Below are positions 16,972 through 26,893 of a stretch of 64,000 nucleotides of DNA, in pieces. Location: the NCBI RefSeq assembly GCF_025751495.1, contig NZ_JAOWKZ010000001.1, positions 937,920-1,001,919 of the forward strand, in the 5' to 3' direction. A model generated the notes under the pieces. That model was not told the DNA's origin. It searched no databases and was given only the letters and a program-made list of their open reading frames with translations. The stretch comes from Albidovulum litorale. GTDB taxonomy: Bacteria > Pseudomonadota > Alphaproteobacteria > Rhodobacterales > Rhodobacteraceae. How positions within the stretch are numbered: position 1 is the first letter of the stretch; each line of letters starts with the position of its first letter. The position numbers and the translations under genes were made by a program.

Positions 16972-17757
16972 ATGGAAGCGGAAGGTGGCGAGCTTTATCA
17001 CAGGCGCCTGATCGACATGCTCGAGGCTCTCTGGGGCACGGGGTTCCTGTCCCCGGGCGGCCCGGACGAGGTCGGCCGGGTCGTTGCCGGAATGGATCTT
17101 GGCGGCAAGGCCATTCTTGACATCGGTTGCGGTGCAGGCGGGATCGACGTCGCGCTCATCGGCAACCATGGCGCGGGATACGTCACCGGGATCGACGTCG
17201 AGGACACCGTGCTGACCCGCGCCCGCGAAGTGATCTCGGACGCCGGGCTGTCGGATCGCATCGGCTGCCTGAAGGTCGCGCCCGGTCCCCTGCCCTTCCC
17301 GCCCTCCACCTTCGACATCGTCTTTTCCAAGGATTCCATCGTCCATATCCCCGACAAGCACGCCCTCATGCGCGAGGTCTTCCGCGTGCTGCGCCCCGGG
17401 GGATGGTTCATCGCTTCCGACTGGCTGATCGGCCATGACGGCGCGCCAAGCGCCGAGATGGCCGCCTATATCGCCGCCGAGGGGCTCGATTTCGGCATGG
17501 CCTCGCCCGGCCGCTACCGCGAAGCCATGAATGAAGCGGGGTTTACCGACATCACGATTACCAGCCGCAACCTCTGGTACCGCGATACGGCACGGTCAGA
17601 ACTTGACCGCCTCCAGGGCCCGGTCGGGCAGGCGGCGGCCAAGCTGGTCGGGCAGGATTTCGTGGATGACAATATTGGCATCTGGCAAAGGATGATCCCC
17701 GTCCTCGACAGCGGCGAACATTGCCCGACCCATCTCAGAGCACGCAAACCTGAATGA
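16972..17757 (+). CDS. Class I SAM-dependent methyltransferase
   Basis: 261-residue methyltransferase with motif I ILDIGCGAGGIDVAL (about 45-59), an acidic residue at the end of strand 2 (VTGIDVED), motif post-II and the RVLRPGGWFIASDW segment typical of UbiE/PmtA or phosphoethanolamine-N-methyltransferase-like enzymes. A gagagggaggacgggg ribosome site precedes ATG 16972. It could methylate an amine or thiol intermediate, or be a salvage step that moves methyl groups. Its presence in an operon of demethylating enzymes is unexpected and worth noting. It overlaps the amidohydrolase by four bases. Confidence 0.8.
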   Translation: MEAEGGELYHRRLIDMLEALWGTGFLSPGGPDEVGRVVAGMDLGGKAILDIGCGAGGIDVALIGNHGAGYVTGIDVEDTVLTRAREVISDAGLSDRIGCLKVAPGPLPFPPSTFDIVFSKDSIVHIPDKHALMREVFRVLRPGGWFIASDWLIGHDGAPSAEMAAYIAAEGLDFGMASPGRYREAMNEAGFTDITITSRNLWYRDTARSELDRLQGPVGQAAAKLVGQDFVDDNIGIWQRMIPVLDSGEHCPTHLRARKPE

Positions 17758-19391
17758 CCGTTGCCGCTCATCATTCCGCTGACCTGATTGTCATCAATGC
17801 GCGCATCGTCACGATGGACGGGGCGATCCCCTATGCCGAGGCGCTGGCTGTCCGGAACGGGCGCGTTATCGCACTGGGGACCAGTGCCGATATCCGGGAT
17901 CTGGCGCACTCTTCCACTCGTGTGATCGACGCTGGCGGGCGACTGGTGCTGCCGGGCTTTCAGGACACCCATATCCATCTTCAGGACAGCGGACAGGACT
18001 ACAGCCAGAACGCCGATCTTTCGGCCGCGCGCAGCCAGGACGATATCGTGGCGACTTTGTCGGCCTTCGCGAAAACGCACTCCCGGCCATGGGTCAATGG
18101 CACCGGCTGGTATTCCGGCATCTTCACCGCGCAGAACCTCGACCGCCACCTGCTCGACCGCGCCGTTCCCGACCGGCCCTGCCTGATCGTCGCCTCGGAC
18201 GGGCATAACGGTTGCATGAATACGCTCGGCTGCAAGGCGGTCGGGCTCGAACCCGGAACGCCCGATCCGCAGAACGGCCATTTCGTTACGGATGCCAGGG
18301 GCGAGCCCACCGGCATGCTCTACGAAAACGCGGTCATGTGGGCCGAAAGCCGTATGCCTCACCCCTCCGACGCCGACTTTGCCGCGGGCGTGAAATGGGC
18401 GCAGGCACTCGCGCACCGCCATGGCATCACCGGCGTCATCGACGCCAAGGTGGAGGAGCGCCATGTCCGCGTCTACCGCGCGCTGGAAGCGGCGGGGGAG
18501 CTGACATTGCGGGTTGCGGCAACCTCGCTTGTCAACGCGTTCGACACGACAGAAGGCGCGGTCGAGCGTCTGACCGCCTTCCGCGCCAGCGCGAGGGGGC
18601 CGCGCTTCAAGGTGCATTCGGCCAAGTTCTTCCTCGATGGCGTCGTCGAGAACCGGACGGCCGCTATGATCGCGCCCTATTCGGACGCCGAGGGCGGCAA
18701 CGCGCCCCTGATGTTCACGCCCGCCCAGATCAACGAGATGTTCACGGCCTTCGACGCCGCGCGCTTCCAGATCCACGTCCATGCCATCGGCGACATGGCG
18801 GTGCGGGCCGCGCTCGATGGTTGCGAAGCGGCGCGAATCGCGAATGGCGACTGGCCGTCTCTGCACCAGATCGCCCATATCCAGTTTCTTGACCCCGCCG
18901 ATATTCCGCGCTTCCGGTCGCTCGGGGTCATGGCCAATGTCCAGCCGCTCTGGGCCCGGAGCGAGCCATCGGTGACCGATGTCGCCGTGCCGATGGTCGG
19001 CAACGACCGCAGTCGCTGGATCTATGCGTTCCGGTCCCTGCTCGATGGCGGCGCTGCGATGGCCTTGTCCAGTGATTGGGGCGTCTCCACCCTCAACCCG
19101 TTCGAGATCATCGAAACCGCCGTGACCCGCCAGCCCCCCGCGGCCGAGGGCAAGGTGCCACCCTTCGTACCGGAAGAGCGCATCACGCGGATGGAAGCGG
19201 TCGCGGGCTACACGACCGAAGCCGCAGCAGCCGCCTGGAGATCGACTGAAACCGGCTCCCTTGCGATCGGCAAAGCGGCAGACCTGATCGTACTCGACCG
19301 CGATATCTTCACCTGCCCGGCCTACGAAATCGGTGGCACGAATGTCGATTTGACCATGGTCGGCGGAGACGTGGTCTTTGAAAGGCACTGA
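17754..19391 (+). CDS. YtcJ-like amidohydrolase (amidohydrolase 3 family)
   Basis: 545-residue metal-dependent hydrolase. The N-terminal beta-sandwich part leads into GFQDTHIHLQD, the HxH metal site, and later into HAIGDMAVRAAL and SSDWGVSTLNPFE, all matching the YtcJ/exoenzyme-regulatory-protein AepA group. Family members hydrolyse C-N bonds in amides or cyclic ureas; most are uncharacterised. As the last gene of the operon it would release an amine or open a ring in the imported compound or an intermediate. A bidirectional terminator follows at 19421. Confidence 0.85.
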   Translation: MTVAAHHSADLIVINARIVTMDGAIPYAEALAVRNGRVIALGTSADIRDLAHSSTRVIDAGGRLVLPGFQDTHIHLQDSGQDYSQNADLSAARSQDDIVATLSAFAKTHSRPWVNGTGWYSGIFTAQNLDRHLLDRAVPDRPCLIVASDGHNGCMNTLGCKAVGLEPGTPDPQNGHFVTDARGEPTGMLYENAVMWAESRMPHPSDADFAAGVKWAQALAHRHGITGVIDAKVEERHVRVYRALEAAGELTLRVAATSLVNAFDTTEGAVERLTAFRASARGPRFKVHSAKFFLDGVVENRTAAMIAPYSDAEGGNAPLMFTPAQINEMFTAFDAARFQIHVHAIGDMAVRAALDGCEAARIANGDWPSLHQIAHIQFLDPADIPRFRSLGVMANVQPLWARSEPSVTDVAVPMVGNDRSRWIYAFRSLLDGGAAMALSSDWGVSTLNPFEIIETAVTRQPPAAEGKVPPFVPEERITRMEAVAGYTTEAAAAAWRSTETGSLAIGKAADLIVLDRDIFTCPAYEIGGTNVDLTMVGGDVVFERH

Positions 19392-19420
19392 CCCGCCAGA
19401 ACCGACGCCGCGCCCAAAGC

Positions 19421-19452
19421 AAAAGGCCGGGCAGTGAACCGCCCGGCCTTTC
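19421..19452. terminator. Bidirectional intrinsic terminator
   Basis: aaaggccgggc (19422-19432) pairs perfectly with gcccggccttt (19441-19451) around an 8-base loop. Flanking A and T runs give a terminator in both directions, ending the 13-gene operon on the plus strand and the small secreted-protein gene on the minus strand. Confidence 0.85.
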
Positions 19453-19478
19453 TGAATTATTCAGTCGCAGTCAGGCGA

Positions 19479-19676
19479 TCAGGTGCCCGAAGACGAGCTT
19501 GCCGCAGCAGCCGCGATGCCAAGCAGCAGCAGACCGCCGATCAGGGCGCCATTGCCCGAACCCGCCGGGCCGGCAACGATCGGTTCGCCTTCAACCATCG
19601 GGTCGGACATACCGCCAGCGAATGCCGTACCAGCCGAAAGGCCAAGCACAACGGCAATGGTCATAACTTTTTTCAT
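19479..19676 (-). CDS. Small secreted protein, Rhodobacteraceae type
   Basis: 65 residues: an N-terminal signal peptide (MKKVMTIAVVLGLSAGTAFA, cleavage after AFA), a short exported stretch, then a hydrophobic glycine/alanine/leucine segment (GALIGGLLLLGIAAAAA) and a serine tail. Short proteins of this layout recur in Rhodobacteraceae genomes without known function. A gagatgaaaaaag ribosome region precedes the start. The hydrophobic C-terminal segment suggests inner-membrane anchoring or a ferrochelatase/YtcA-like tail; no function can be given. Confidence 0.75.
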   Translation of the reverse strand: MKKVMTIAVVLGLSAGTAFAGGMSDPMVEGEPIVAGPAGSGNGALIGGLLLLGIAAAAASSSSGT

Positions 19677-19810
19677 CTCAGTTCTCCGGTTTCAGATACG
19701 TAAGCGCGCGGCGCCATTATTGATTAAAGCGAAACACAATCATGGCGTGAAGAAAAGCAGAATTTGCCGATTCGGCGGATTGTGACTTGGCTGTTGCATT
19801 GCCGCCAGCC

Positions 19811-20458
19811 TTACCCGGCAAAGCTTTGCGAAACATAAAGCCGACCGCAATATTCCGATCTCGGGTCGAAGCCGACTGCGGATCCGACCTGCGTGACCTT
19901 GCGGTCAAGGATGTTGCGCCGGTGCTTCGGCGACCCCATCCACAGATCCACAATGGTCCGCGCCATCGAGGCATAGCTGTGCGGCGGAATCATCTGGCCG
20001 CCATTCGTGGCGAAACCGCAATTCGCCCGGTCACGGATCAGAAACCGGCGACCATCAAGCTGATACCGGGCGATATAGCCAATGTTCTCGGACCCTGCAC
20101 GGAACCGGATGCCGGAGGATTTCAGCCGCGCGGCTGCGGTGGCCTGCCCCGCAACCGTCGAGCGGTGTGACAATTGTTGCGACCGCGCCATCCACTTCGC
20201 ATGGGTTCCCGCGACTTTGCGCAGTCCGGTGGCCTGCTTCAGCTCATGCAGCCCCTTCTTGCAGCGGTGATAGTTGAGTTCGGCCAGAATCGCCTTGTCC
20301 GCAAGGCCCTGGTCGATCCGCGCATTCGCCTTGATCATCGTCTCTGCCCCTTTGGGCATGTTGCGCGAACAGGCCTCAGCCGCGCCAGCGGCAAGCGTCA
20401 GGGCAATGGCGGCACTCAACAGTGCTTTGGCAGCAAGATTTCGCATCATCCCCCTCAT
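19811..20458 (-). CDS. Secreted CAP-domain protein (SCP/PR-1 family)
   Basis: About 215 residues with a signal peptide (AKALLSAAIALTLAAGAAEA) followed by a CAP domain: ELNYHRCKKGL, HAKWMARSQQLSHRS with the conserved histidine, the SENIGY motif and SPKHRRNIL. Bacterial CAP proteins of the YkwD type are exported and often cell-envelope-associated; enzymatic activity is not established. The start is uncertain: ATG 20458, 20449 and 20446 are all in frame, with a purine-rich gaggggg between the first two. Cysteines at the domain ends suggest disulfides. It is divergent from ugd. Confidence 0.75.
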   Translation of the reverse strand: MRGMMRNLAAKALLSAAIALTLAAGAAEACSRNMPKGAETMIKANARIDQGLADKAILAELNYHRCKKGLHELKQATGLRKVAGTHAKWMARSQQLSHRSTVAGQATAAARLKSSGIRFRAGSENIGYIARYQLDGRRFLIRDRANCGFATNGGQMIPPHSYASMARTIVDLWMGSPKHRRNILDRKVTQVGSAVGFDPRSEYCGRLYVSQSFAG

Positions 20459-20606
20459 TGCTCGATACAACGCGGCAGCGCATGGGTCACTGTGCATGAA
20501 ACTTTGGCAATAACGTGGCCCGGCCATGCCGTTTTCGGGCCGGGGCGTTGACAGGGGGCGGGGGATCGTTCCATGTCGTCGCACTGTATTTGTCGAGGGT
20601 TCATTC

Positions 20607-21911
20607 ATGAAAATCGCAATGATCGGAACCGGCTATGTCGGCCTCGTCTCGGGTGTATGCCTGTCCGACTTCGGACATGAAGTGACCTGTGTCGACAAGG
20701 ACCCGCGCAAGGTGGAGATGCTTTTGCGCGGAGACGTGCCGATCTACGAACCCGGTCTCGATGTGCTGATGGCCCGGAACGTCGCCGCAGGGCGGCTTAC
20801 CTTCACCGGCGACCTGAATGCGGCTGTCGACGGGGCGGATGCGGTCTTTATCGCCGTCGGCACGCCGACGCGGCGCGGTGACGGCCATGCCGACCTCACC
20901 TATGTGATGGCGGCGGCTGAGGAAATCGGCCGGGCCCTGACCGGCTATGCCGTCATCGTCACCAAATCGACCGTGCCGGTCGGCACCAATGCCGCCGTCC
21001 GTGCGGTGATCGAGAAGACATCGCCCGAGGCCGAGTTTGACGTGGCCTCCAACCCCGAATTCCTGCGTGAAGGTGCCGCGATCGACGATTTCATGCGCCC
21101 CGACCGCGTGGTCGTCGGCGTCACCTCGGATCGCGCGAAAAAGGTCATGGGCGAGATCTACCGCCCGCTCTTCCTGCGCGACTTTCCGATCCTCTACACC
21201 GATCTCGAAACCGCCGAGATGATCAAATACGCGGCGAATGCCTTTCTCGCGACCAAGATCACCTTCATCAACGAAATCGCCCGGCTTTGCGAAAAGGTCG
21301 GCGCGGATGTGAAACAGGTGTCGAAGGGCATGGGCCTCGACAACCGGATCGGCAACAAGTTCCTCCATGCAGGCCCCGGCTATGGCGGATCGTGCTTCCC
21401 GAAGGACACTTCCGCACTCGCCCGGATCGGGCAGGAACATGCAGCACCCATGCAGATCGTCGAGACGGTCATCAAGGTCAATGACGAGATCAAGCGGCGG
21501 ATGATCGAGAAGGTCATGGACCTCTGCGACGGTTCGGTGAACGGCAAGACCGTGGCGGTTCTGGGTGTGACCTTCAAACCCAATACCGATGACATGCGCG
21601 ACGCGCCCTCGCTGACCATCGTGCCCGCCCTGGTCGGCAACGGCGCCAGGGTCCGCGTGGTCGACCCTCAAGGCAGACGCGAGGGTGAAAGCCTCCTGCC
21701 GGGCGTAACCTGGATGGAGGATGCCTATGCCGCCGCGAAGGGCGCGGATGTGGTGGTGATCCTCACCGAATGGAACGAGTTCCGGGCCCTCGATCTCGCC
21801 CGTCTTGGCGGCACGATGAAGACCGCCCGCATGGCCGATCTGCGGAACATCTATTCGCCGAAGGATGCTGAGGCAGCGGGGTTCGAGGCCTATTCCGGCG
21901 TCGGGCGCTGA
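20607..21911 (+). CDS. ugd: UDP-glucose 6-dehydrogenase
   Basis: 434-residue NAD-dependent enzyme making UDP-glucuronate for polysaccharides. GTGYVG at residues 7-12 binds NAD; the catalytic cysteine lies in GPGYGGSCFPKDTSAL at about residue 260; GVTFKPNTDDMRDAPS is the conserved C-terminal UDP-binding stretch. ATG 20607 is chosen over the longer frame because the Rossmann strand MKIAMIGTGYVG begins there and a gagggttc site precedes it. It is a single gene convergent with matB; no polysaccharide cluster is adjacent. Confidence 0.93.
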   Translation: MKIAMIGTGYVGLVSGVCLSDFGHEVTCVDKDPRKVEMLLRGDVPIYEPGLDVLMARNVAAGRLTFTGDLNAAVDGADAVFIAVGTPTRRGDGHADLTYVMAAAEEIGRALTGYAVIVTKSTVPVGTNAAVRAVIEKTSPEAEFDVASNPEFLREGAAIDDFMRPDRVVVGVTSDRAKKVMGEIYRPLFLRDFPILYTDLETAEMIKYAANAFLATKITFINEIARLCEKVGADVKQVSKGMGLDNRIGNKFLHAGPGYGGSCFPKDTSALARIGQEHAAPMQIVETVIKVNDEIKRRMIEKVMDLCDGSVNGKTVAVLGVTFKPNTDDMRDAPSLTIVPALVGNGARVRVVDPQGRREGESLLPGVTWMEDAYAAAKGADVVVILTEWNEFRALDLARLGGTMKTARMADLRNIYSPKDAEAAGFEAYSGVGR

Positions 21912-21934
21912 CCAAGCCTTCCGGGGCGCTGCCC

Positions 21935-21977
21935 GTCGTCCATTGGTTCTCGAACCAATGGCGCACCAATGGACGAC
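21935..21977. terminator. Nested hairpins between convergent ugd and matB
   Basis: gtcgtccattggt (21935-21947) pairs perfectly with accaatggacgac (21965-21977). Inside it, ccattggtt and aaccaatgg can form a second, mutually exclusive hairpin. The structure lies between two convergent genes and is followed on the plus strand by gtatttt, so it probably acts as a terminator in at least that direction. Confidence 0.55.
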
Positions 21978-22004
21978 CCCGGAGTATTTTCGAACAGAAG
22001 AAGT

Positions 22005-23513
<1,509 letters not shown>

Positions 23514-23564
23514 GGCCTGCCCCTGCTTCGTCCTGCCCGAATTACTGCCAACCGATCTCAGACT

Positions 23565-24353
23565 CTAGCCCCGGTGGCGGCAGGGCAAAAGGCTGACGGC
23601 GAAAAGCCCGGCGGCAGCCACGACAATTGACGGCCCGGCGGGCGTATCGAAGTGAAGCGAGGCCCAAAGACCGGCAATCACCGCCGCAACGCCGATCAGC
23701 ACGGACAAAAGCGCCATCGCCTCGGGGCTGCGGGCAAAGGCCCGCGCCGTCGCGGCGGGAATGATCAGCATTGCCGCGATCAGAAGCGCGCCGACGATTT
23801 TCAGCGCCACCGCGACCACCAGTGCCAGCGCCAGCGTCAGCACCAGCTTTTCGCGCCGGGGGTCGAGGCCCGAAGCCATCGCCAGTTCCTCGTTCACCGT
23901 TGCCGTCAATAGCGCGTCCCAACGCCACAGGATCAGGGCCATAACCGCGCCCGATCCGACCCAGATCCAGATCAGTTCGCCCCACCGCACCGTCAGCACA
24001 TCACCGAAGAGATACGAGGACAGGTCCGCCCTGACCGAGGGCAGGAAGGACACCGCGACAAGGCCAAGCGCAAGGGCCGAATGGGCCAGAACACCAAGCG
24101 CGGTATCGGCCGCCCGCCCCCGCCCGCTCAGCCCGTTGACCGCCAGTGCCATCGCCAGCGCCACGATCATCGTGCCGACAAGGACCGGCAGCGAGGCGGC
24201 CAGCGCCAGCGCCACGCCAAGGATCGCCGCATGCGCGGTCGCATCGCCCATATAGGCCATGCGCCGCCAGACGACGAAGGCCCCGAGCGGACCGGCCGCC
24301 AGCATCAGGCCGATTCCGGCCAGGCCGGCGCGGATGAGGAAATCGTCAGGCAT
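23565..24353 (-). CDS. znuB: Zinc ABC transporter permease ZnuB
   Basis: 262-residue integral membrane permease of the ZnuB/MntB family with seven to nine hydrophobic segments, including GPLGAFVVWRRMAYMGDATAHAAILG, split around residue 25, the region where the family places its conserved GDAxxHA motif. It overlaps znuC by eight bases, so the two are coupled. The true start is ATG 24353 (MPDDFLIRAG); the longer frame runs into znuC's His-rich tail. Function: high-affinity zinc uptake with ZnuA and ZnuC, expected to be repressed by the Zur encoded in the same operon. Confidence 0.9.
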   Translation of the reverse strand: MPDDFLIRAGLAGIGLMLAAGPLGAFVVWRRMAYMGDATAHAAILGVALALAASLPVLVGTMIVALAMALAVNGLSGRGRAADTALGVLAHSALALGLVAVSFLPSVRADLSSYLFGDVLTVRWGELIWIWVGSGAVMALILWRWDALLTATVNEELAMASGLDPRREKLVLTLALALVVAVALKIVGALLIAAMLIIPAATARAFARSPEAMALLSVLIGVAAVIAGLWASLHFDTPAGPSIVVAAAGLFAVSLLPCRHRG

Positions 24354-25119
24354 GCTCGTCCTCGTGCCGGTGCGCATGATCATGGCCATGGTGCGCGTGA
24401 TCATCTCCGTGATCGTGATCATGGTCATGAACGTGACGGTAAAGCGCCAGAGCCCCACCCGTCCCGAACCCGAACAGCGCGCGGTATTCCGGCGCCGCCG
24501 AAACGACATGCGGCGCGCCCTCGCAGCAGACATGACCGTTGAGGCAGATGACCCGGTCCGAGGCGCTCATCACCACATGCAGGTCATGGCTGACCATCAG
24601 CACGGCGACACCCGTCTCGGCCCGCACCTCCTCGATCAGGTGGTAAAAGGCGGCGATGCCCGGCTGGTCGAGGCCCTGAGTCGGCTCGTCGAGGATCAGA
24701 ATCTCCGGCCGGGCCAGAAGCGCGCGCGCGAGCAGCACGCGCTGTAACTGTCCCCCGGACAATCCTGCCATCTGCCGGTCTCGCAGCCCCGGAACGCCGG
24801 TTCGGACCAAAGCCGCCTCGGCCTCGTCAAACGGAACCCGGCGCGGCAACGACAGGAACCGGCCCACCGTCATCGGCAGGGCCGCGTCGATATGCAGCCG
24901 TTGCGGCACATAGCCTATACCAAGACCGACCCGGCGGATCACCTCGCCTTCCGCAGCGGGCTCCAGCCCGATCAGCGCGCGGATCAGCGTCGACTTGCCC
25001 GAGCCGTTCGGACCAACGACGGTCACGATCTCGCCCGGCCGGATCGCGAAATTCACGCCCTTCAGAACGGTCGCCGCACCGTGCTGAACGCAGAGCCCCC
25101 GCGCCTCGATCAGCGTCAC
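24346..25119 (-). CDS. znuC: Zinc ABC transporter ATPase ZnuC with histidine-rich tail
   Basis: 257-residue ATPase: Walker A GPNGSGKST, signature LSGGQLQR, Walker B ILILDEPTQGLDQ, switch histidine in MVSHDLHVV. The last ~30 residues are a histidine/aspartate-rich run (HDHDHDHGDDHAHHGH), a common zinc-binding tail in ZnuC. I use GTG 25119, whose GTGA overlaps the zur stop, giving coupled translation zur-znuC-znuB. It powers zinc import. Confidence 0.9.
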   Translation of the reverse strand: MTLIEARGLCVQHGAATVLKGVNFAIRPGEIVTVVGPNGSGKSTLIRALIGLEPAAEGEVIRRVGLGIGYVPQRLHIDAALPMTVGRFLSLPRRVPFDEAEAALVRTGVPGLRDRQMAGLSGGQLQRVLLARALLARPEILILDEPTQGLDQPGIAAFYHLIEEVRAETGVAVLMVSHDLHVVMSASDRVICLNGHVCCEGAPHVVSAAPEYRALFGFGTGGALALYRHVHDHDHDHGDDHAHHGHDHAHRHEDEHA

Positions 25120-25592
25120 GATTCCGTCTCCGCACAGGTGGGGCACAGCCCAAGCGCCTCGACATTCGCCCGTTCCACGGTGAAGCCGATATCGGCGGCC
25201 GCCTTGCCCAGCGCGGCATGAATCGCCGCTGCCGGCGCCTCGGCCACGGCGGCGCAGGATTTGCAGATGAGGAAGGCGGGACTGTGCGCCTCGCCCGGAT
25301 GCATGCAGGCGGCGAAGGCATTCAGACGCCGGATCCGATGCGCAAGGCCCTGATCGACGAGATAGTCGAGTGCCCGGTACGCTACCGGCGGCTGGTTGCC
25401 GAACCCGGCATCGGCGAGCTTTTCAAGAACCTCATAGGCCCCCATTGCCCGGTGCGATTCGAGCAGGATTTCCAATGTACGTCGGCGAACCGGCGTCAGC
25501 CGCGCGCCGCTGATCGCCTCCGCCCGGGTCAGCACATCGCCCGCGCAGGTCCTGTGGTCATGGGCCTCAAAGGCCAATGCCGGATCGGTCAT
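25116..25592 (-). CDS. zur: Zinc uptake regulator Zur (Fur family)
   Basis: 158-residue Fur-family repressor. The winged-helix part contains RRRTLEILLESHRAMGAYEVLEKL and the recognition helix PPVAYRALDYLVDQGLAHRI. The structural zinc site uses C-x2-C pairs in ICKSCAAV and GLCPTCAE, and HxH-type ligands precede them (CMHPGEAHSPAF). With zinc bound it would repress znuCB and the divergent znuA through the box at 25632. It overlaps znuC by four bases. Confidence 0.9.
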   Translation of the reverse strand: MTDPALAFEAHDHRTCAGDVLTRAEAISGARLTPVRRRTLEILLESHRAMGAYEVLEKLADAGFGNQPPVAYRALDYLVDQGLAHRIRRLNAFAACMHPGEAHSPAFLICKSCAAVAEAPAAAIHAALGKAAADIGFTVERANVEALGLCPTCAETES

Positions 25593-25631
25593 CTCAGTGA
25601 TCCCCCGATGTCTGGTCGCAATCGACTTGAC

Positions 25632-25648
25632 ATGTTATGCTATAACAT
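25632..25648. promoter_or_regulatory. Zur operator
   Basis: ATGTTAT-GCT-ATAACAT is a perfect 7-bp inverted repeat with a three-base centre, matching the alphaproteobacterial Zur box pattern. It sits 40 bases before the zur ATG and 57 bases before the znuA ATG, placing both divergent units under one zinc switch. Confidence 0.88.
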
Positions 25649-25704
25649 ACGATATCGCCCGCGGGTCGACAATCCCCTCATCTACGGCCCGGAAGGAACT
25701 TGCC

Positions 25705-26676
25705 ATGCGTCCGGTAATCGCCCTCTCCACCTGCCTTGTTTTGGCCGCCGCCCCGTCGCTCGCCGAGGTGCCCGAGGTGGTGACCGACATCCCGGCGGTG
25801 CACTCCCTGGTATCCCAAGTGATGGGCGATCTCGGCACCCCGACGCTGCTTCTCGATCAGGGGGCGGATGCCCATGATTTCCAGCTCCGGCCGTCGCAGA
25901 TCAGCGCGGTTCAGGGGGCAGATCTCATCGTCTGGATCGGCCCCGAACTGACGCCATGGCTTGACCGGATTGTCGACGAAGGATCGGGCGAACAATCCCT
26001 GTCGCTGCTTCATCAGACGGGCACGACGATCCGCGAGTTTGAAGCCGACCACAATGACGAATCGGACCATGACGCTCATACAGGCCACAGCCATGGCATG
26101 GATGGCCACGATCATGCGCATCATGCCCCGGTAGCCGGTGAACACGACCACGACGGCCTCGATCCCCATGCCTGGCTCGACCCCGACAATGCCGCGCTCT
26201 GGATCGGCCTGATCGCAGATGCGCTGGTCGAACGCGACCCCGGCAATGCCGTAACCTACCGCGCAAATGCCTCCCTGGCACTCAGCCGGATCAATACGAT
26301 TAAGGATGAGCTGGAAGAGCAACTCACCACCGTGAAAGACCAGCCCATCGTCGTCGCTCACGACGCCTACGGTTACTTCGCCGATCACTTCGGCCTGACC
26401 ATCGCCGCGAGCCTTGCCGAAGGCGATGCCGCCGATCCCGGCGCCGCCCGTCGGTCAGAGCTTCGCGCCCTTCTCAAAAGCGGCGGCGCAGTCTGTATCT
26501 TCCCCGAGGCCATGGGTGACCCCGACATGGTGACGCTTCTCGCCGAGGGCACCGACACCCGCATCGGTGCGCCGCTCGACCCTGAGGGACGCGGCCTGCA
26601 ACCTGGGCCGATGCTCTACGATCAGATATTGGTCGGGATGGTCACGGCCATCACCGACTGTCTCGCCGGTAACTGA
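25705..26676 (+). CDS. znuA: Zinc ABC transporter substrate-binding protein ZnuA
   Basis: 323-residue periplasmic binding protein. A signal peptide (MRPVIALSTCLVLAAAPSLA) is followed by VVTDIPAVHSLVSQVM with the first zinc histidine, GADAHDFQLRPSQ with the second, and HAWLDPDNAALW. A flexible His/Asp-rich loop at about residues 115-150 (HNDESDHDAHTGHSHGMDGH) helps collect zinc. ATG 25705 has cggaaggaactt upstream and lies downstream of the Zur box. It is divergent from zur-znuCB. Confidence 0.92.
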   Translation: MRPVIALSTCLVLAAAPSLAEVPEVVTDIPAVHSLVSQVMGDLGTPTLLLDQGADAHDFQLRPSQISAVQGADLIVWIGPELTPWLDRIVDEGSGEQSLSLLHQTGTTIREFEADHNDESDHDAHTGHSHGMDGHDHAHHAPVAGEHDHDGLDPHAWLDPDNAALWIGLIADALVERDPGNAVTYRANASLALSRINTIKDELEEQLTTVKDQPIVVAHDAYGYFADHFGLTIAASLAEGDAADPGAARRSELRALLKSGGAVCIFPEAMGDPDMVTLLAEGTDTRIGAPLDPEGRGLQPGPMLYDQILVGMVTAITDCLAGN

Positions 26677-26772
26677 CGTCCACGGCGCCCCGGAGCGGGA
26701 AAAAAGGCCCGCGCAGCCGCTGAACAACACGAATGTCAGGCCTTCACGAACGCGAATCCCGGGGCCAGGAGA

Positions 26773-26821
26773 CGATTTCTTGAAAAGAAATCGCGCCGGA
26801 AACTTTCAAAGTTTCCGGCGC
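26773..26821. terminator. Two tandem hairpins between znuA and trcR
   Basis: cgatttctt/aagaaatcg (26773-26793, three-base loop) and gcgccggaaactt/aagtttccggcgc (26793-26821, 13-bp stem, three-base loop) lie side by side, sharing the base at 26793. They are between convergent genes and probably end the znuA transcript. The same two-hairpin architecture appears at 31438-31506. Confidence 0.6.
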
Positions 26822-26862
26822 CCTGTTTCCACGCGATTGCGGTCCCGACACGACTGAAACAA

Positions 26863-26887
26863 AACGCCCCGGCGGTGCCGGGGCGTT
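26863..26887 (-). terminator. Intrinsic terminator of trcR
   Basis: aacgccccggc and gccggggcgtt form an 11-bp stem with a three-base loop; on the minus strand it is followed by ttttgttt, the expected U-rich tail directly after the trcR stop at 26894. Confidence 0.85.
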
Positions 26888-26893
26888 CGGGGA

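Noticed and set aside
17514-19388. 624-codon minus-strand frame
   Set aside because: Opposite the amidohydrolase and methyltransferase, whose catalytic motifs are clear.
24346-26160. Histidine-rich low-complexity stretches as possible repeats
   Set aside because: They are the expected zinc-binding tail of ZnuC and the loop of ZnuA.
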